A DNA stretch of 11,471 nucleotides from UBA6921 sp031363085 (lineage in GTDB: Bacteria > Pseudomonadota > Gammaproteobacteria > SG8-11): NCBI GenBank assembly GCA_031363085.1, contig JANLTU010000138.1:1-11471 (forward strand). Reading direction: 5' to 3'. The position numbers were made by a program, and so were the translations under genes. Below, piece by piece: positions 9,565 through 11,471 of the stretch; position 1 is the stretch's first letter; each line of letters begins with the position of its first letter. The notes below the pieces were generated by a model that searched no databases, was not told the origin of the DNA, and saw only the letters and a program-made list of their open reading frames with translations.

Positions 9565-9568
9565 GGGG
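9565..9568 (+). promoter_or_regulatory. Ribosome binding site that decides the M50 protease start
   Basis: GGGG lies 6 bases before ATG 9575. The in-frame GTG at 9548 has no purine-rich site ahead of it and would add nine residues, MIIYILGPS, that cover this site. Confidence 0.55.
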
Positions 9569-9574
9569 CCATCC

Positions 9575-10300
9575 ATGAAAGCACTCTTCGCACTTTTCGC
9601 CGCACTCAAGCTCGGAAAAATTTTTGTCACCGGCGGCACGATGCTGCTGTCGGTGTTTGCGTATGCCTTCATTTTCGGCATTTGGTACGCGGTCGGCTTC
9701 GTGCTGCTGATCTTCGTGCACGAGATGGGGCATTTCCTGGCCGCGCGCCAAAAAGGGCTGAACGTCGGGGCGCCGGTGTTCATCCCCTTTGTCGGCGCCT
9801 GGATCAGCCTCAAAGATCTACCGCACGATGCAGAAATGGAGGCGTACATCGGCTTGGCCGGTCCGCTGCTTGGCACCGTTGGCGCGTTGGCCTGCTATTT
9901 TTTAGCGCGCGAGATTAACAGCGATTTGCTACTGGCGCTGTCTTATGCCGGCTTCTTCCTCAACTTGTTTAACCTGATTCCCTTGCACCCCTTCGACGGC
10001 GGACGCGTGACCGCGATCATCTCGCCGCGCATGTGGCTGGTCGGCGTTCCCATTCTGATCGCCTTGTTCATTTATCGACCGAGTCCAATGTTGATCATCA
10101 TGGCCTTGCTGGCCGCGCCGTCGGTAATGCAGGCGCTACGCTACGATCCCAAAGCGCCGGAAAACCAAAAGTACTACGGCATCCGCACGGAAACAAAAAT
10201 TGCCTACGGATTCTACTATCTGTTGCTACTGGGCTTCCTTGCGCTGATGACCAGTGAAGTGCACGACATGTTACAAGGGGTGCGGGCTTTGCATTCGTAA
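9575..10300 (+). CDS. Minimal M50 (site-2 protease family) intramembrane metalloprotease
   Basis: Site-2 proteases cut substrates within the membrane using zinc. This 241-residue product carries the zinc site H49-E-M-G-H53 with catalytic E50 inside an early hydrophobic segment, and the second conserved motif NLIPLHPFDGG at about 133-143, in which D141 is the third zinc ligand. Five or six hydrophobic segments are visible and there is no PDZ domain, unlike RseP, so it belongs to the short, PDZ-less type. A C-terminal stretch of about 60 residues ends in a further helix (about 210-227). I chose ATG 9575 because GGGG lies 6 bases upstream; the frame is open to GTG 9548. A DUF2167 gene starts 46 bp downstream on the same strand, suggesting a shared process. 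The substrate is unknown. Catalytic residues look intact, so activity is likely. Confidence 0.88.
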   Translation: MKALFALFAALKLGKIFVTGGTMLLSVFAYAFIFGIWYAVGFVLLIFVHEMGHFLAARQKGLNVGAPVFIPFVGAWISLKDLPHDAEMEAYIGLAGPLLGTVGALACYFLAREINSDLLLALSYAGFFLNLFNLIPLHPFDGGRVTAIISPRMWLVGVPILIALFIYRPSPMLIIMALLAAPSVMQALRYDPKAPENQKYYGIRTETKIAYGFYYLLLLGFLALMTSEVHDMLQGVRALHS

Positions 10301-10317
10301 CGAAATCAAATTATTTA
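10289..10317 (+). promoter_or_regulatory. Weak promoter-like sequence ahead of the DUF2167 gene
   Basis: TTGCAT (10289-10294) and TATTTA (10312-10317) are 17 bases apart, in a distinctly AT-rich stretch for this region. Each hexamer matches the sigma70 consensus at only about three of six positions. The 46-bp gap is also compatible with simple co-transcription from the M50 gene. Confidence 0.22.
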
Positions 10318-10332
10318 CCAACTTAACCAGCC

Positions 10333-10339
10333 GAGGGGG
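10333..10339 (+). promoter_or_regulatory. Ribosome binding site of the DUF2167 gene
   Basis: GAGGGGG lies 7 bases before ATG 10347 and fixes this start over in-frame upstream codons that overlap the M50 gene. Confidence 0.65.
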
Positions 10340-10346
10340 ATTCGAA

Positions 10347-11243
10347 ATGTTGCAAGCGCAACGATTATTTGCATTTGTAGTGGGGCTTTGTCTCGCCGTC
10401 GCGGCAGGGGCACAAGCCGCACCCGAACGTGCTGTTGCCAATGAAGTCGAAACCGCCTTCGCCGCAGCGCAATCGTCCATCGTCACCGGACCGCACGACG
10501 TGCCCTTGCTTGACAAGGCGGTGTTCAAGCTGCCCGAAGGCTACGCGTTTGTGCCGATGCCGCACGCCCGCCGCATTCTCGAAGCGATGGGAAACCATGC
10601 CTCGGAATCGATGCTGGGCATGGTGTTTTCGCGCCAGCAGGATCAGGCAGATTGGTTTGCGGTTCTGGATTATGAGAGCTCCGGTTACATCAAAGACGAA
10701 GAAGCGCGTGACTGGAAAGCCGACGACATGCTCGAAAACCTGAAGCAAGGCACGGAGCAAAGTAATAGTGAGCGCCGCACGCGCGGCATACCAGAAATGG
10801 AAGTCATCGGCTGGGTCGAGAAACCCACCTATGACGCGAGCGCGCACCGTTTGGTGTGGTCGGTGTCGTCGAAGGACAAAGGCGTAGCCACGGCCGGCGA
10901 TGAGGGCATCAACTACAACACCTATGCGTTGGGCCGCGAGGGCTTCGTCAGCATGAACCTCGTCACGCGGCTCGACATGATCGAACAGCGCAAAGCCATC
11001 GCACGGCAATTACTGGGCGCACTTGAATACAACGACGGCCAACGCTACGCAGACTTCAACTCGTCCACCGACAAAATCGCCGCCTTCGGACTTGCCGCAT
11101 TAGTCGGCGGCGTGGCAGCAAAAAAACTCGGCCTGCTCGCACTCATCGCCGCCTTCGTACTGAAATTCGCCAAGATATTTGCAATCGGTGCGGTGGCCCT
11201 GGGCGCTGGAGCGCTGAAATATTTCAAGCGTAAATCGGCGTAA
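10347..11243 (+). CDS. DUF2167 family membrane protein, function unknown
   Basis: This 298-residue protein matches my memory of the DUF2167 family, whose function I do not know. It starts with a signal peptide (1 to about 25, ending GAQAA-P). A soluble domain (about 30-240), presumably periplasmic, carries family-like stretches: KLPEGYAFVP (61-70), DYESSGYIKD (108-117), VIGWVEKPTYD (153-163), NYNTYALGREG (189-199) and YNDGQRYADFN (228-238). The C-terminus (about 243-290) is hydrophobic, with a GG and a KK splitting it (GLAALVGGVAAKK), and ends in a basic tail KYFKRKSA. It is therefore anchored by one helix or a hairpin. ATG 10347 has a strong ribosome site. The preceding minimal M50 protease makes a processing or quality-control link possible, which is inference from gene order only. 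No catalytic motif is recognisable. Confidence 0.85.
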   Translation: MLQAQRLFAFVVGLCLAVAAGAQAAPERAVANEVETAFAAAQSSIVTGPHDVPLLDKAVFKLPEGYAFVPMPHARRILEAMGNHASESMLGMVFSRQQDQADWFAVLDYESSGYIKDEEARDWKADDMLENLKQGTEQSNSERRTRGIPEMEVIGWVEKPTYDASAHRLVWSVSSKDKGVATAGDEGINYNTYALGREGFVSMNLVTRLDMIEQRKAIARQLLGALEYNDGQRYADFNSSTDKIAAFGLAALVGGVAAKKLGLLALIAAFVLKFAKIFAIGAVALGAGALKYFKRKSA

Positions 11244-11471
11244 ATTTCAATTTCAGGACTCGGTTTTTGATGCCACCAAACCCGATGAGAACGATATGCG
11301 CAACTACGCGGCTGTTCGCCAGTGGCACGCCTCGTTTGATCGCGCCAGTTTTCAATGAGCTGACTTGGTGTAGTTTCCGCCGTCATTGGGGTGTACTAAA
11401 CAGGGCTGCTGTGATGCTAAGGGCTCCATTATTGACCGAAGCGGTTTAGTGCACCAGACTGTCGTAATATA
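11244..11471 (+). other. Intergenic tail with no convincing gene
   Basis: No open frame here has both a good start signal and a recognisable product. Bases 11218-11358 contain a coding-like stretch without a proper start. Bases 11390-11455 hold an inverted repeat. No GC stem followed by a T-run is visible after the DUF2167 stop, so its terminator is not identified. The short GTTTTT at 11263-11268 has no stem ahead of it. Confidence 0.5.
11390..11455. repeat. 12-bp inverted repeat, arms 42 bases apart
   Basis: GGTGTACTAAAC at 11390-11401 and GTTTAGTGCACC at 11444-11455 are reverse complements at 11 of 12 positions, and the one mismatch becomes a G-U pair in RNA. A short direct repeat, AGGGCT, occurs between the arms at 11402-11407 and 11420-11425. 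It could be a pair of operator half-sites for a gene beyond the window, an RNA stem, or the ends of a very small element. I cannot choose between these. Confidence 0.5.

Noticed and set aside
9548..9574. M50 protease starting at GTG 9548
   Set aside because: The nine extra residues cover the GGGG ribosome site for ATG 9575, and nothing resembling a ribosome site precedes the GTG.
10254..10346. DUF2167 gene starting upstream inside the M50 gene
   Set aside because: It would place 31 residues before an obvious signal peptide; ATG 10347 has GAGGGGG 7 bases ahead.
11261..11270. T-run GTTTTT as a terminator for the DUF2167 gene
   Set aside because: There is no GC-rich stem immediately upstream.
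11267..11449. 60-residue open frame in the tail
   Set aside because: No ribosome site and no family resemblance; it overlaps the more protein-like frame 1 fragment and runs through the inverted repeat.

Overview
This window looks like chromosome from a proteobacterium with moderately high GC and a rod-shape programme. Protein sequences and gene order (mreBCD joined directly to mrdA-rodA, then mltB and rlpA) fit a beta- or gammaproteobacterium. I cannot place it more precisely from sequence alone. All convincing genes lie on the + strand and are tightly packed. I see no rRNA, tRNA, CRISPR array, insertion sequence or phage gene.

Region 1 (2-6737) is a cell-elongation and peptidoglycan cluster: the 3' end of mreB, then mreC, mreD, mrdA (PBP2), rodA, mltB and rlpA. 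MreB filaments and MreC/MreD organise and activate the RodA glycosyltransferase and PBP2 transpeptidase pair. MltB and RlpA are lytic transglycosylases that cut glycan strands. Spacing is 89 bp (mreB-mreC), 4 bp, 15 bp, a 4-bp overlap (mrdA-rodA), 12 bp and a 4-bp overlap (mltB-rlpA), so the genes are probably co-transcribed. Several starts are not ATG: mreC appears to begin at ATT, mreD at GTG and rlpA at TTG.

Region 2 (6797-9517) is a single large P2-type cation-pumping ATPase. Its catalytic motifs are intact, but two transmembrane residues that bind Ca2+ in SERCA-type pumps are replaced.

Region 3 (9575-11243) holds a minimal site-2 (M50) membrane protease followed 46 bp later by a DUF2167 protein with a signal peptide and a hydrophobic C-terminal anchor. 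These two may form a small, uncharacterised membrane unit.

Region 4 (11244-11471) has no convincing gene. It holds a short coding-like remnant and a 12-bp inverted repeat with arms 42 bases apart.

Most of the window is ordinary, well-known housekeeping sequence. The best leads are the ATT start of mreC, the altered ion-site residues of the ATPase, the M50/DUF2167 pair and the inverted repeat at the end.
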